A stretch of 64,000 bases of DNA from an uncultured Bacteroides sp. (GCF_963678425.1 NZ_OY782855.1:62001-126000); one strand, 5' to 3'. Counted from the first letter of the stretch, positions 50,404 to 59,894 are shown. Notes: generated from the letters alone by a model not told the origin. A program made the numbers and translations.

Positions 50404-51996
50404 TTATTTGCTACTTCTTTTCTTTCTTGCTAATGTTTGGATACACTCTCTGCGGGGAATAATAACAGACACACCGCGATATTCTATTTCTTCGTGAATT
50501 ATTTGTTTCATTTCCTCATAATTCTTCTTCAAAGGAACAACTACACGAACATGGGCCGGATCAACTCCGAGTCCCAGACAGATGGCTTCTATCTTTCCTG
50601 TGCCTGCAGAATCCTGTCCGCCTGTCATGGCTGTTGTTTCATTGTCTGAGATAACAATCGTTACATTTGCGTTTTCGTTTACGCAATCCAGTAAACCGGT
50701 CATTCCCGAGTGAGTGAAGGTTGAATCTCCGATAACTGCCACTGAAGGGAAAAGTCCTGCATCGGCAGCACCTTTTGCCATTGTTATTGAAGCTCCCATA
50801 TCTACACAAGAATCAATAGCATTAAATGGTGCACCGGCACCTAAAGTATAGCAGCCGATGTCACTGAATACTTTATGAGTTGGATAATTTTCTCTCAGTA
50901 CTTCAGTTAAAGTGGTATACATGTCGCGGTGTCCACAACCTTCGCAAAGAGCGGGTGGGCGCATTTCCACAACACTTGGCGTGATGAACGCAGATTTATT
51001 TTCTTTTCCTAAGGCTTTTGTTACATTATCGGGATTTAATTCACCGTCACGTGAAAGAGTTCCGTCCAAACGTCCTTTTACTTTAATACCGACTCCAAGA
51101 TAGCCTTTCAGCATATTTTCAACAAAAGGTTGTCCGTCTTCCAAGACTAAAATCTCTTCGCATTCCGAAACCAACTTTAATAATTGTTTTTTAGGAAGTG
51201 GGTATTGACCAATCTTCAATACAGGATATTCACATCCTTCGGAATAATTCTCCATCAGATAGTTGAATCCGATACCACAGGCTACGATTCCAAGTTTCTT
51301 GTTTGGTCCGTCTATATATTTGTTATATGGAGATTCTTCGGATGCCTTAACAAATTCATCCAGTTTTGCTATTAATGCTTTGTAACGGCGACGTGCATTG
51401 CCTGGAAGGAGAATGAACTGACGGGGATCGTCGCTGAAAGATATTTCATTTTGTTGTTTTAGTGATTTGTTTTCTACTCCGGAACGAGAGTGCGCCAGGC
51501 GGGTAACCATTCTCATAAGAATAGGTTCGCCTATCTTCTCAGAGAATTCATATCCATTGTAAACCATGTCATAAGCTTCCTGCTGATTGGATGGCTCAAA
51601 CATAGGAATCAAAGCAAAATCGCCGTAGAAGCGGCTGTCTTGTTCATTCTGAGAGGAGTGCATGCTTGGGTCATCAGCTGCTACTACAATTAATCCTCCG
51701 TTGACTCCGGTCATGGCAGAATTGATAAAACAATCTGCTGCCACATTCATGCCCACGTGTTTCATACAAACTAAGGCACGCTTGCCGGCAAAAGATAACC
51801 CTAATGCCGCTTCCATAGCTGTTTTTTCATTTGTACTCCAGCGGCTATGAATGTTTCTTTCTTTTGCCAGAGGTGACTGCTGAATATATTCAGTAATTTC
51901 TGTTGATGGGGTACCTGGGTACGCATAAACGCCGGAAAGTCCGGCGTCTATAGATGCTTGCGCAATGGCTTCATCGCCCAATAAGAGTTTGCTCAT
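50404..51996 (-). CDS. iorA: Indolepyruvate:ferredoxin oxidoreductase, alpha subunit
   Basis: A 530-residue protein with the N-terminal pyrimidine domain (LLGDEAIAQASIDAGLSGVY, AYPGTPSTEI), a central domain and a TPP-binding C-terminal domain (PPALCEGCGHRDMYT; AVIGDSTFTHSGMTG; ISDNETTAMTGGQ). It ends soon after the TPP domain. Archaeal and many other IorA proteins carry an added C-terminal 2[4Fe-4S] ferredoxin domain, and no such cysteine cluster is present here. It is the first gene of iorA-iorB-paaK-xpt. Confidence 0.94.
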   Translation of the reverse strand: MSKLLLGDEAIAQASIDAGLSGVYAYPGTPSTEITEYIQQSPLAKERNIHSRWSTNEKTAMEAALGLSFAGKRALVCMKHVGMNVAADCFINSAMTGVNGGLIVVAADDPSMHSSQNEQDSRFYGDFALIPMFEPSNQQEAYDMVYNGYEFSEKIGEPILMRMVTRLAHSRSGVENKSLKQQNEISFSDDPRQFILLPGNARRRYKALIAKLDEFVKASEESPYNKYIDGPNKKLGIVACGIGFNYLMENYSEGCEYPVLKIGQYPLPKKQLLKLVSECEEILVLEDGQPFVENMLKGYLGVGIKVKGRLDGTLSRDGELNPDNVTKALGKENKSAFITPSVVEMRPPALCEGCGHRDMYTTLTEVLRENYPTHKVFSDIGCYTLGAGAPFNAIDSCVDMGASITMAKGAADAGLFPSVAVIGDSTFTHSGMTGLLDCVNENANVTIVISDNETTAMTGGQDSAGTGKIEAICLGLGVDPAHVRVVVPLKKNYEEMKQIIHEEIEYRGVSVIIPRRECIQTLARKKRSSK

Positions 51997-52041
51997 ATCT
52001 TTGTGTCTTAAAAGTGATTACTTTTAGTTATTGTTTGATCA

Positions 52042-52049
52042 CAAAGATA
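52042..52049 (-). promoter_or_regulatory. -7 element of the iorA operon
   Basis: Minus strand TATCTTTG, 45 bp before the iorA start. Confidence 0.5.
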
Positions 52050-52080
52050 GGCAATAAAGTGCTATTCTAATAGAAAATGT

Positions 52081-53115
52081 TTAGAAAATCTTTCGTTTGT
52101 TTAGTTCTGCCTGGTATTTCTTGGCATTCACCATATGTTCTTCCCAAGTTGCTGCGAAATTGTGTGTGCCAGAAAAATCCTCTTTTGCACACATATAAAC
52201 AAAGTTATGTCTTGTGTAATTCAGCACGGCATCAATTCCTTTGATAGAAGGAATACGGATAGGTCCGGGAGGCAATCCCATAAACTTGTAAGTATTGTAC
52301 GGAGAGTTAGAGCGAAGGTATTCTCCTGTTACTCTTTTAATGGTGAAATCCTGCACAGCAAATTTAATAGTTGGATCGGCCTGAAGTTTCATTCCTTTGT
52401 GTAAACGGTTGATGTAAAGACCTGCCACCATAGGTTTTTCGGCAGTATTGTTTGTTTCTTCCTCCACAATGGAAGCTATTGTGCATACTTCGGAAGGAGT
52501 AAAGCCTATTGATTTTGCTTTGCTCAAACGTTCACTTGACCAGAATGAGTTATACTCTTTCTTCATCTTTTTAAATAGATCGGCTGTGGAGATGTTCCAG
52601 TAAATCTCATAGGTATTGGGGATGAAAAGACTTATGACAGTCTCTTTCTTGAAACCCAATTTTGAGCAAAATGCAGAATCATTTAAACGAATAGCAACTT
52701 CAGCAGAATCAATCATAAGTTGATTGCCTATTTTCTCTGCTAATTGTCCGCAAGTGCGAATATCATTAATTGAAAAATTCAGCGGAGCTTGTTGTCCTCG
52801 TGTCAGTCTGCGAAAAACCAGATAATTGCCGTCTCCCGGTTTGATGACGTAACGTCCGGTATGGATGTTCTTGGCATCACTGAAGTGGTTCATTAACCAA
52901 TTAAAGGTTCTCATACTGCGTGGCATACCTGCACGTTCTACTTTAACAGAGATAGAGTCGGGTGTATCGTCACGGTCAATATAGACATATGCTTTTTTTT
53001 CAGTCTGGAACTGAGCAGCAAATAGATTGTAGTATACGAATATTCCGGCAAAGAAAATTATGGCGCCAGCGCAGATTGCTGCGATAACCCATTTATTCTT
53101 TAATTTATTGTTCAT
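52081..53115 (-). CDS. mltG: Endolytic murein transglycosylase MltG
   Basis: A 344-residue single-pass membrane protein (membrane segment about residues 10-30) with a LysM-like region and the YceG/MltG catalytic domain. The catalytic glutamate is in ASIVEEETNN, followed by MVAGLYINRLHKGMKLQADP and the closing SNSPYNTYKFMGLPPGPI. It cleaves nascent glycan strands at the inner membrane. It is a single gene with a -7 element at 53153-53160. Confidence 0.94.
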   Translation of the reverse strand: MNNKLKNKWVIAAICAGAIIFFAGIFVYYNLFAAQFQTEKKAYVYIDRDDTPDSISVKVERAGMPRSMRTFNWLMNHFSDAKNIHTGRYVIKPGDGNYLVFRRLTRGQQAPLNFSINDIRTCGQLAEKIGNQLMIDSAEVAIRLNDSAFCSKLGFKKETVISLFIPNTYEIYWNISTADLFKKMKKEYNSFWSSERLSKAKSIGFTPSEVCTIASIVEEETNNTAEKPMVAGLYINRLHKGMKLQADPTIKFAVQDFTIKRVTGEYLRSNSPYNTYKFMGLPPGPIRIPSIKGIDAVLNYTRHNFVYMCAKEDFSGTHNFAATWEEHMVNAKKYQAELNKRKIF

Positions 53116-53152
53116 AATGTGATGTAAAATACTTTGTGATTAATTTTCGCCG

Positions 53153-53160
53153 CAAAGATA
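53153..53160 (-). promoter_or_regulatory. -7 element of mltG
   Basis: Minus strand TATCTTTG, 37 bp before the start codon. Confidence 0.5.
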
Positions 53161-53318
53161 GTTATTAATCTTTTACGGTATACTTAGTCATTCCTATTTA
53201 TTTACCTTATTTTTTTATATTACACTATTTTTAAATTAGGTCTACACTTATTCAGATAATAGTCTAGACTTTATTTTAAGAAGCAGTAGACCTTTTTAAA
53301 AAGCATTCAGGAAGAAAT

Positions 53319-54185
53319 CTATAAACCCCAATCGGTAGTTGAGTTAGAACTCTCTATGCGATTCTCTACATCATCGGGCAATGCAGAAAAGAAATCCATT
53401 CCTGTAAGTTTTTCCACACTATCAACTGAAACTGCATAACTGCTCAATGGCGATTCCTCCTTATCATTTTTCATAATAAAGCCTATGGCCTTAGGATAAT
53501 TGAGGTAAGGAGCCAGTATTACCTTGAAAAATCGCTGTGGAACGGCTACTCTGTCCGGTCCGATTGTTTTGTATCTCTTTTCTACAATGGGACCGCATAC
53601 AATTACAATTGCACTGTCTTCCTGTGCCCAGTCGCGTACCTTTTCTTCCAGAGCTTTCCATTTTCCGGCATTCAGAGAGTGTTTCTGAGGACACATATTA
53701 CTAAAATAAAAACACTCCTTCATCACTCTGGTATTCCATTTCATATCTGCTGCCGGAGCCATGTGTCCGCGGTCATATCCCGAATGAGTATAATCTTCAT
53801 TCGTAGCGCAAACTCCTTTTACTTCAGGATCGATCACAAATTTATCCGAGCGTTTCAGATCTCCCTTTATCTCATATTCTGTTAATTCATAAGAAACCCA
53901 GTTGGGTATGTGCCATTCCGGATTATATGATACTGTGTATCCTGCATGGCTAATGACTTGCTCGGGACGAGAGTTGATGAATTGCGGACGTTCCAGATCG
54001 CCATAAACTTCCTCTTTATCCGGAGTTATAATAGCTTCCGTTTTGTCTTTAACATTATTGGCTGCATGCAAAATAGGACTACGGAAGTGCTCGTAAACAA
54101 GGATCGATGTCACTGATATTGCAATAACCAGTAACAAAACTCTGAGAGTATTGTTTTGCTGATTCTTTTTCTTTCTTTTCGCCAT
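53319..54185 (-). CDS. DNA/RNA non-specific endonuclease, membrane-anchored
   Basis: A 288-residue protein with a basic N-terminus, one membrane anchor or signal (about residues 11-28) and a beta-beta-alpha metal nuclease domain (about 60-275). The catalytic motif YDRGHMAPAADMKWN is intact (DRGH), followed by YFSNMCPQKHSLNAGKWKALE, which supplies the metal-binding asparagine. It probably degrades nucleic acids in the periplasm or outside the cell for nutrient use or defence. It stands alone, divergent from the nucleotide-sugar dehydrogenase. Confidence 0.92.
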   Translation of the reverse strand: MAKRKKKNQQNNTLRVLLLVIAISVTSILVYEHFRSPILHAANNVKDKTEAIITPDKEEVYGDLERPQFINSRPEQVISHAGYTVSYNPEWHIPNWVSYELTEYEIKGDLKRSDKFVIDPEVKGVCATNEDYTHSGYDRGHMAPAADMKWNTRVMKECFYFSNMCPQKHSLNAGKWKALEEKVRDWAQEDSAIVIVCGPIVEKRYKTIGPDRVAVPQRFFKVILAPYLNYPKAIGFIMKNDKEESPLSSYAVSVDSVEKLTGMDFFSALPDDVENRIESSNSTTDWGL

Positions 54186-54211
54186 GTGGTTTTTTATTCT
54201 TTAAATCGCTG

Positions 54212-54219
54212 CAAACATA
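54212..54219 (-). promoter_or_regulatory. -7 element of the endonuclease gene
   Basis: Minus strand TATGTTTG, 26 bp before the start codon. Confidence 0.5.
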
Positions 54220-54273
54220 CTAAGTTTTTTTCTTTTGCGTTATGTAATCAATGTTTTTATCATTTTAAAAGGT

Positions 54274-54281
54274 TACATTTG
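54274..54281 (+). promoter_or_regulatory. Candidate -7 element touching the dehydrogenase start
   Basis: TACATTTG ends 4 bp before the ATG at 54286. If used, the transcript would have almost no leader. No -33 TTTG at the right distance. Confidence 0.35.
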
Positions 54282-54285
54282 TTTC

Positions 54286-55569
54286 ATGAAAAATATTCGA
54301 ATAGCTGTTATAGGACTTGGTTATGTAGGTTTGCCATTAGCTCGTCTTTTTGCTACAAAATACCCTGTTATCGGATTTGACATAAATATTCACCGTATAG
54401 AAGAACTGAATGGTGGCAAGGATTCCACGTTGGAAGTGCCCAATGAGTTGTTAAAGGCTGTGCTTACTTCTCAACCTTCCTCCAGCCCCGGTTTGTTTTG
54501 CACTTCAAAAGAAGAATTTCTTCGTGAGTGTAACTATTATATTATAACAGTTCCCACACCTGTGGATAAAAGCAATCGTCCCGATCTGAATCCGTTGCTT
54601 TCTGCTAGCGAAACAGTTGGAAAGGTAATTGTCAAAGATAATATTGTGATCTACGAATCCACTGTCTCTCCAGGTATTACTGAGGATGTTTGCGTTCCCA
54701 TCGTTGAAAAGTTTTCCGGACTTACATTTAATAAGGATTTCTTTGCAGGATATTCTCCGGAAAGAATCAATCCGGGTGACAAACTGCATACGGTGGATGC
54801 TATCTTAAAGATTACTTCCGGATCTACTCCCAAGGCTGCGCAAAAAGTTGACGAACTATATCGCTCTGTTATTGTTGCAGGAACCTATCTGGCTCCTTCT
54901 ATCCGTGTCGCAGAGGCGGCAAAAATCATTGAAAACTCCCAGAGAGACATTAATATAGCCTTTATCAATGAACTGGCAAAGATTTTTAATCGTATGGGAA
55001 TTGATACACGTAGCGTACTTCAGGCTGCGGCTACAAAATGGAACTTTCTTCCATTTTATCCTGGACTGGTAGGTGGTCATTGTATAGGTGTTGATCCATA
55101 TTATCTGGCACAGCGGGCTAAAGAATACGGTTTCCGGCCTGAAATAATTCTCTCGGGGAGAAGGATGAATGATGGCATGGGAGAGTATGTTGCTCAGGAA
55201 GTGGTGCGCTGCATGATTAAAAAAGAGATTCTGATTAAGCATAGTAAGGTGTTGATTCTAGGGTTTACTTTTAAGGAAAACTGTCCGGATGTACGTAATA
55301 CAAAGGTTATTGATGTGTTGCATGAACTTCAGCATTATGAGATTGATGTAACAGTGTATGATCCCATTGCTTTTCCTCCAGATGTGAAACGGGAATATGG
55401 AATTGAAATCATTTCTGAACTTCCGGATGTGAAATATGATGCTGTGATAGCGGCTGTGGCGCATAAAGAATTTACTTCCCTGGATATTCGGTCATTAGTA
55501 AAAAATGAAGGAGTTGTTTATGATGTAAAAGGAATATTTCCTTTAGAAGTCGTGGATGCCAGACTTTGA
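54286..55569 (+). CDS. Nucleotide-sugar dehydrogenase (UDP-HexNAc dehydrogenase family)
   Basis: I start at 54286 (427 residues, MKNIRIAVIGLGYVGLPLAR), because the longer reading from 54235 adds an implausible leader. The protein has the N-terminal NAD Rossmann motif GLGYVGLP, a central dimer domain (EAAKIIENSQRDINIAFINE), the catalytic cysteine in VGGHCIGVDPYYL and the C-terminal UDP-binding domain (GFTFKENCPDVRNTK). It oxidises a UDP-sugar to the uronic acid, in the TviB/WbpA/WbpO group, for surface polysaccharide. No other polysaccharide genes lie beside it. Confidence 0.92.
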   Translation: MKNIRIAVIGLGYVGLPLARLFATKYPVIGFDINIHRIEELNGGKDSTLEVPNELLKAVLTSQPSSSPGLFCTSKEEFLRECNYYIITVPTPVDKSNRPDLNPLLSASETVGKVIVKDNIVIYESTVSPGITEDVCVPIVEKFSGLTFNKDFFAGYSPERINPGDKLHTVDAILKITSGSTPKAAQKVDELYRSVIVAGTYLAPSIRVAEAAKIIENSQRDINIAFINELAKIFNRMGIDTRSVLQAAATKWNFLPFYPGLVGGHCIGVDPYYLAQRAKEYGFRPEIILSGRRMNDGMGEYVAQEVVRCMIKKEILIKHSKVLILGFTFKENCPDVRNTKVIDVLHELQHYEIDVTVYDPIAFPPDVKREYGIEIISELPDVKYDAVIAAVAHKEFTSLDIRSLVKNEGVVYDVKGIFPLEVVDARL

Positions 55570-55617
55570 TTTTTAGAAAAAAAAGCAAAAAATGCTTTAT
55601 ATATTGGATTTATGTAG

Positions 55618-55625
55618 TAAATTTG
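55618..55625 (+). promoter_or_regulatory. -7 element of tRNA-Thr
   Basis: TAAATTTG, 20 bp before the tRNA 5' end, with a weak CTTT at 55595-55598 (19-bp spacer). Confidence 0.6.
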
Positions 55626-55645
55626 CACTTCGGAAAACGAAAGTT

Positions 55646-55718
55646 GCCGCCATAGCTCAGTTGGTAGAGCGTTTCACTCGTAATGAAAAGGTCCTCGGTT
55701 CAAGTCCGGGTTGCGGCT
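55646..55718 (+). tRNA. tRNA-Thr (anticodon CGT)
   Basis: Acceptor arms GCCGCCA and TTGCGGC pair except for one C-U position. The D arm GCTCAGTTGGTAGAGC, the anticodon stem-loop TTTCA-CTCGTAA-TGAAA and the T arm CTCGG-TTCAAGT-CCGGG are well formed. Discriminator T is at 55718; CCA is not encoded. Confidence 0.95.
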
Positions 55719-55742
55719 CATCAATAAAAAATAAATGGTTTA

Positions 55743-55788
55743 GTTATAAAAAAGACCTTGCTTAAAAAAGTAAGGTCTTTTTTATAAC
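55743..55788. terminator. Terminator of tRNA-Thr
   Basis: A perfect 17-bp stem, GTTATAAAAAAGACCTT (55743-55759) with its complement at 55772-55788, includes a run of six T. Confidence 0.9.
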
Positions 55789-55918
55789 TCATGCATTCCT
55801 CTTGAACGACTCAAAAAATGTTGTGGTTCTATACTTAACTTACCAAACATTTGAAATACTTTATGTTTCTAATTCCTGCTAATTTAATAATTATAAGTGG
55901 ATTAATTTTGAACTCATT

Positions 55919-55926
55919 TACATTTG
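55919..55926 (+). promoter_or_regulatory. -7 element of tpx
   Basis: TACATTTG, 42 bp before the start codon. Confidence 0.45.
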
Positions 55927-55968
55927 ATTTGTTTATTATGTACTAAAAACTAATAAAAGAGTAAAGAT

Positions 55969-56469
55969 ATGGCACATACAAAGTTTAAAGGACAATTAGT
56001 AAAGTTGTTTGGAGAGTTTATTCAATTAAATGATATTGCTCCCAATTTCCATCTTGTAAGAAACGATCTGAGTGATTATTATTTGGATTACGCTAAAGGA
56101 AAAAATGTTGTTTTAAATATATTCCCAAGTTTGGATACAAGTGTTTGCGCTACTTCAGTCAGACATTTTAATAAAATTGCAGCTCAATTGCCCAATACGG
56201 TTATTTTAGCTATTTCTAAAGATTTGCCATTTGCTCAGGGGCGTTTTTGTACAACAGAAGGAATTGATAATGTAATTGCTTTATCAGATTTCCGTTCGCC
56301 TGAATTTGCTCAGGAATATGGTTTACTAATGCAAGATGGTCCGCTTAGAGGATTACTTGCGCGGGCAGTAATTGTAATTAATCCGGAAGGTAAAGTGATT
56401 TATACAGAGATTGTTACAGAGATTACAACAGAACCTAATTACGATGCTGTAATTCGATTATTAAAGTAG
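55969..56469 (+). CDS. tpx: Thiol peroxidase (atypical 2-Cys peroxiredoxin)
   Basis: A 166-residue peroxiredoxin with the peroxidatic cysteine in PSLDTSVCATSVRHFN and the resolving cysteine in GRFCTTEGI, the spacing of Tpx. It reduces hydrogen peroxide and alkyl hydroperoxides using thioredoxin. It is a single gene with a strong terminator; no OxyR site is identifiable. Confidence 0.95.
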   Translation: MAHTKFKGQLVKLFGEFIQLNDIAPNFHLVRNDLSDYYLDYAKGKNVVLNIFPSLDTSVCATSVRHFNKIAAQLPNTVILAISKDLPFAQGRFCTTEGIDNVIALSDFRSPEFAQEYGLLMQDGPLRGLLARAVIVINPEGKVIYTEIVTEITTEPNYDAVIRLLK

Positions 56470-56479
56470 TTCAATAAAT

Positions 56480-56519
56480 AAAAAGCCGTTTTTAAGTACT
56501 CCTTAGAACGGCTTTTTTA
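56480..56519. terminator. Terminator after tpx
   Basis: AAAAAGCCGTT (56480-56490) pairs perfectly with AACGGCTTTTT (56507-56517). It can work on both strands and may also serve the convergent TPR gene. Confidence 0.88.
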
Positions 56520-56615
56520 TTTATTGAAAATATTTCAAATTTCTTCTTTTGCTATATCAGAGACTGATGTAATCTAAATATTCAGAGATCCTTGTTTATC
56601 AGTTATAGAATGAAT

Positions 56616-58076
56616 CTAGTTGAAATTTGATTTACGTATATTTAATTTCTCATCTTCTTCAATAGCTTTTTCCAGATCGATGATTAATTGTTTAAGGTCA
56701 GCCTCTTCTTCGGGCAAATAGTTTATGCTGTCCAGAATATTGTCCGGATTTTGTTTAGTTGCCTGGATAAAATAGTGATTGAAATCTTCTATTTTTCCAA
56801 GTGCTGCATTTGTATACGCCATAAATATGTAATTATTATCATATCCCGGAGAGTAAAATTCTACTGTTTCAAAGCATTTTAATGCCAAATCGTACATTTT
56901 ATTTTCAAAATAGATAGATCCCATTTCTGAAAACGTTTTGGGGTCTTCTGGATTTAGCTTAATAGCTTTTTCAAAATTAACAGCAGCTTGCTTCAGGTCT
57001 TCGTTCTCTAAGTATATTCGCCCTTTAGTAAGGTATGAATCAGCATATGTTGGATCTTCGTTTATTGCTAAATCAATATAATGAATGGCCTCATCCAATT
57101 GTCCAAGTTCACTATAACTTAATGCAATATAAGTATAGATATCAATAGTTTCAGGGGCAAGTTCCTGATTAATGTCTAAAGCATCTTTAAATTTTTGAAT
57201 GCATTTCTCATAATTCTTAAGATTAAAGTAGCATAACCCGGTGAAAAACACAGTTATCCCAGATGTAGGATCTATCTTTTCATATTTTTCATAATATTCG
57301 CATGATTTCTCGAAGTTCTCCAGTTTAAAGTAGCTATGAGCTGTCATCAGTATAGAACCCGGATGATCTGCTTCAATGGCGAGAGCAAACTCATATGCTT
57401 CCAGTGCTTTGTTATATTCTTCTGCAGTATAGTAGAACCTTCCCAAATCAAACCAGTACATAATATTGTAGGGGTCTTTGTCCAATAACTCGTTGTAAAG
57501 GACTGCTCCTTTATCTAACTGTTTGCATTGGCCATAGCATTCAGCTAAGCTAAAGCGAATCTCGTTGTTCTCAGAATTTGCTTTAAATGCCTTTTCAAAC
57601 CAGGGAAGAGCTTGTTCCGGAAGATCGGAATCAGTGTAAAGATATGCAATATCCAGCCAATTATCTTCTTCATCATTTTCATCCTGATTAATTATTTCCT
57701 GTAAAAGCAAATCTGCTTCTTCTAATTTCTTATCAAGGATTAAGAGCTCGGCTTTAAGCATTTTAACATCACGGCTATAACCTTCGGAAATCGAAAAAGT
57801 AGTTTCTTTGGCTTCTTCAATTTTACCAAGGTCAATAAGAATGTGTGCTTTGATAACAAGAACTTCTGTGTTTGCAGGATGAATAGAAAGGGCAAAGTCT
57901 ATTACCTCGAAAGCTTCGGTATACTTCTGTATTGATGCATAGTATTCTGCAAAATCGGCTAATTGATCAGCATCAAAATAACTAGTTCTTTCTCCCGCTT
58001 TCATTTCTTCATATTGGGCAAGTGCTTGCTTAAACTCTTTATCTTGCTCAAAATCTGAAGAGGAATAATTGCTCAT
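56616..58076 (-). CDS. Cytoplasmic tetratricopeptide repeat protein
   Basis: A 486-residue acidic protein with no signal peptide, built almost entirely of TPR units (about 12-13), for example YWFDLGRFYYTAEEYNKALE and SYLTKGRIYLENEDLKQAAV. It lies downstream of glnS on the same strand, separated by a strong hairpin. It is a probable protein-protein scaffold; partners are not evident. Confidence 0.92.
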   Translation of the reverse strand: MSNYSSSDFEQDKEFKQALAQYEEMKAGERTSYFDADQLADFAEYYASIQKYTEAFEVIDFALSIHPANTEVLVIKAHILIDLGKIEEAKETTFSISEGYSRDVKMLKAELLILDKKLEEADLLLQEIINQDENDEEDNWLDIAYLYTDSDLPEQALPWFEKAFKANSENNEIRFSLAECYGQCKQLDKGAVLYNELLDKDPYNIMYWFDLGRFYYTAEEYNKALEAYEFALAIEADHPGSILMTAHSYFKLENFEKSCEYYEKYEKIDPTSGITVFFTGLCYFNLKNYEKCIQKFKDALDINQELAPETIDIYTYIALSYSELGQLDEAIHYIDLAINEDPTYADSYLTKGRIYLENEDLKQAAVNFEKAIKLNPEDPKTFSEMGSIYFENKMYDLALKCFETVEFYSPGYDNNYIFMAYTNAALGKIEDFNHYFIQATKQNPDNILDSINYLPEEEADLKQLIIDLEKAIEEDEKLNIRKSNFN

Positions 58077-58096
58077 ATTCTTTTTTGGTGTTGTGG

Positions 58097-58137
58097 AAAA
58101 CAGTTTGTTCCTCCATTTTGGAGGAACAAACTGTTTT
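58097..58137 (-). terminator. Terminator-like hairpin after glnS
   Basis: A perfect 18-bp stem, AAAACAGTTTGTTCCTCC (58097-58114) with its complement at 58120-58137, has a 5-nt loop. It lies just after the glnS stop. Only four T follow on the minus strand. Confidence 0.8.
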
Positions 58138-58140
58138 ATT

Positions 58141-59841
58141 TTATTTATTGATTTTACTCCAAGTGTCTTTTAGTCCCACTGTACGGTTAAATATTAATTT
58201 GTCCGGAGCTGATTCTTTATCTATATTGAAGTAGCCAATGCGCTGGAATTGTAAATAATCCATTGGGTTCATCTCTGCTAGGTATTTCTCAACGCGGCAG
58301 TTGGTAAGTACTTTGAGAGAATCCGGATTCAGAAGATCACGGAAGTCTCCGTCTTTCTCTTCCAATGCAGGATTTTCTACTTTGAATAAACGATCGTAAA
58401 GGCGAACCTCAGCAGGAAGGCTGTGTGCAGCACTTACCCAGTGAAGAGTTCCTTTCACTTTGCGGTTGCTATCAGGCATTCCACTCTTTGTGTTTGGATC
58501 AAATTCGCAGTATACTTCTTCAATTTCTCCTTCTGTATTCTTTTTACAACCGGTACATTTTACAATATAAGCATTCTTCAGGCGAACTTCCTGACCGGGA
58601 GTCATTCGGAAATACTTCTTTGGAGCATCTTCCATGAAGTCTTCGCGTTCGATAAAGAGCTCACGACTGAATTCTATAATGTGTGAAGCTGAATTTGGAT
58701 CTTCAGGATTATTGATAGCTTCCATCTCTTCCACTTGTCCTTCAGGATAGTTGGTGATGATACACTTTACTGGATTTATAACTGCGGCCACACGAGTGGA
58801 ACGTGCATTAAGATCTTCCCTTACTGCCGATTCAAGAAGTGAAACGTCAATAATACCATCATATTTAGTATAACCAATCTTGTCAATAAACTTATGAATG
58901 GATTCAGGCGAATAGCCGCGTCGGCGATAACCGCAAAGAGTAGGCATTCGTGGGTCGTCCCATCCGTTTACTAATCCTTCCTTTACCAATGTGAGAAGCT
59001 TACGTTTACTCATTACGGTATATGTTAGATTTAGGCGGTTGAATTCCATCTGTCTTGGACGATAATTGTCGCTTTCCTTAAGCAAGTCGATATAATAGTT
59101 ATATAGAGGACGATGAACTTCAAACTCTAATGTACAAAGGGAATGTGTTACACCTTCAAAGTAATCGGACTGTCCGTGAGCAAAGTCATACATTGGGTAT
59201 GCCTTCCATGTTGTTCCTGTACGATGATGAGGATTATGAATAATGCGGTACATTATCGGATCACGGAAGTGCATGTTAGAGTTTGCCATATCAATCTTGG
59301 CACGAAGAACCATTGTTCCTTCGGGTAATTCTCCGGAATTCATTTTTTGGAAAAGATCCAGATTTTCCTGAATGGGACGGTCGCGGTAAGGACTGTTTGT
59401 TCCTGCTTGAGTAGGAGTTCCTTTCTGTTTTGCAATCTCTTCGGCAGATTGTTCGTCAACGTATGCTTTGCCTGCCTTAATAAGCTTTATGGCAAAATCC
59501 CATAACTGCTGGAAGTAATCAGAGGCATAGTAAATATTTTCCCACTTGTAGCCAAGCCATTCTATATCTTCTTTAATGGCATCTACATATTCCACATCTT
59601 CTTTTACGGGATTGGTATCATCGAAGCGAAGATTACAAACGCCGTTATACTTTTTAGCAATACCAAAGTCCATACAAATTGCTTTTGCATGACCTATGTG
59701 CAGGTAACCATTGGGCTCTGGTGGGAAACGTGTTTGTATTCTTCCTCCGTTCTTACCTTCTTTCAAATCGTTTTCTACGGCGATTTCAATAAAGTTTAAA
59801 CTCTTCTTTTCGCCCCCTTCTTCCGTTTTAATATCTGTCAT
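58141..59841 (-). CDS. glnS: Glutaminyl-tRNA synthetase
   Basis: A 566-residue class I synthetase with the HIGH motif in PPEPNGYLHIGHAKAICMD, the KMSKS-like loop as VMSKRKL, the GlnRS-type insertion and a C-terminal two-barrel anticodon domain (about 350-560). The presence of GlnRS means direct charging of tRNA-Gln rather than reliance on the amidotransferase route. It is a single gene with a -7 element at 59871-59878. Confidence 0.96.
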   Translation of the reverse strand: MTDIKTEEGGEKKSLNFIEIAVENDLKEGKNGGRIQTRFPPEPNGYLHIGHAKAICMDFGIAKKYNGVCNLRFDDTNPVKEDVEYVDAIKEDIEWLGYKWENIYYASDYFQQLWDFAIKLIKAGKAYVDEQSAEEIAKQKGTPTQAGTNSPYRDRPIQENLDLFQKMNSGELPEGTMVLRAKIDMANSNMHFRDPIMYRIIHNPHHRTGTTWKAYPMYDFAHGQSDYFEGVTHSLCTLEFEVHRPLYNYYIDLLKESDNYRPRQMEFNRLNLTYTVMSKRKLLTLVKEGLVNGWDDPRMPTLCGYRRRGYSPESIHKFIDKIGYTKYDGIIDVSLLESAVREDLNARSTRVAAVINPVKCIITNYPEGQVEEMEAINNPEDPNSASHIIEFSRELFIEREDFMEDAPKKYFRMTPGQEVRLKNAYIVKCTGCKKNTEGEIEEVYCEFDPNTKSGMPDSNRKVKGTLHWVSAAHSLPAEVRLYDRLFKVENPALEEKDGDFRDLLNPDSLKVLTNCRVEKYLAEMNPMDYLQFQRIGYFNIDKESAPDKLIFNRTVGLKDTWSKINK

Positions 59842-59870
59842 AGTGATACGTTATTACACAGTTAAGGGTG

Positions 59871-59878
59871 CAAAAATA
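59871..59878 (-). promoter_or_regulatory. -7 element of glnS
   Basis: Minus strand TATTTTTG, 29 bp before the start codon. Confidence 0.5.
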
Positions 59879-59894
59879 GTTATTCTTTTTCGTA

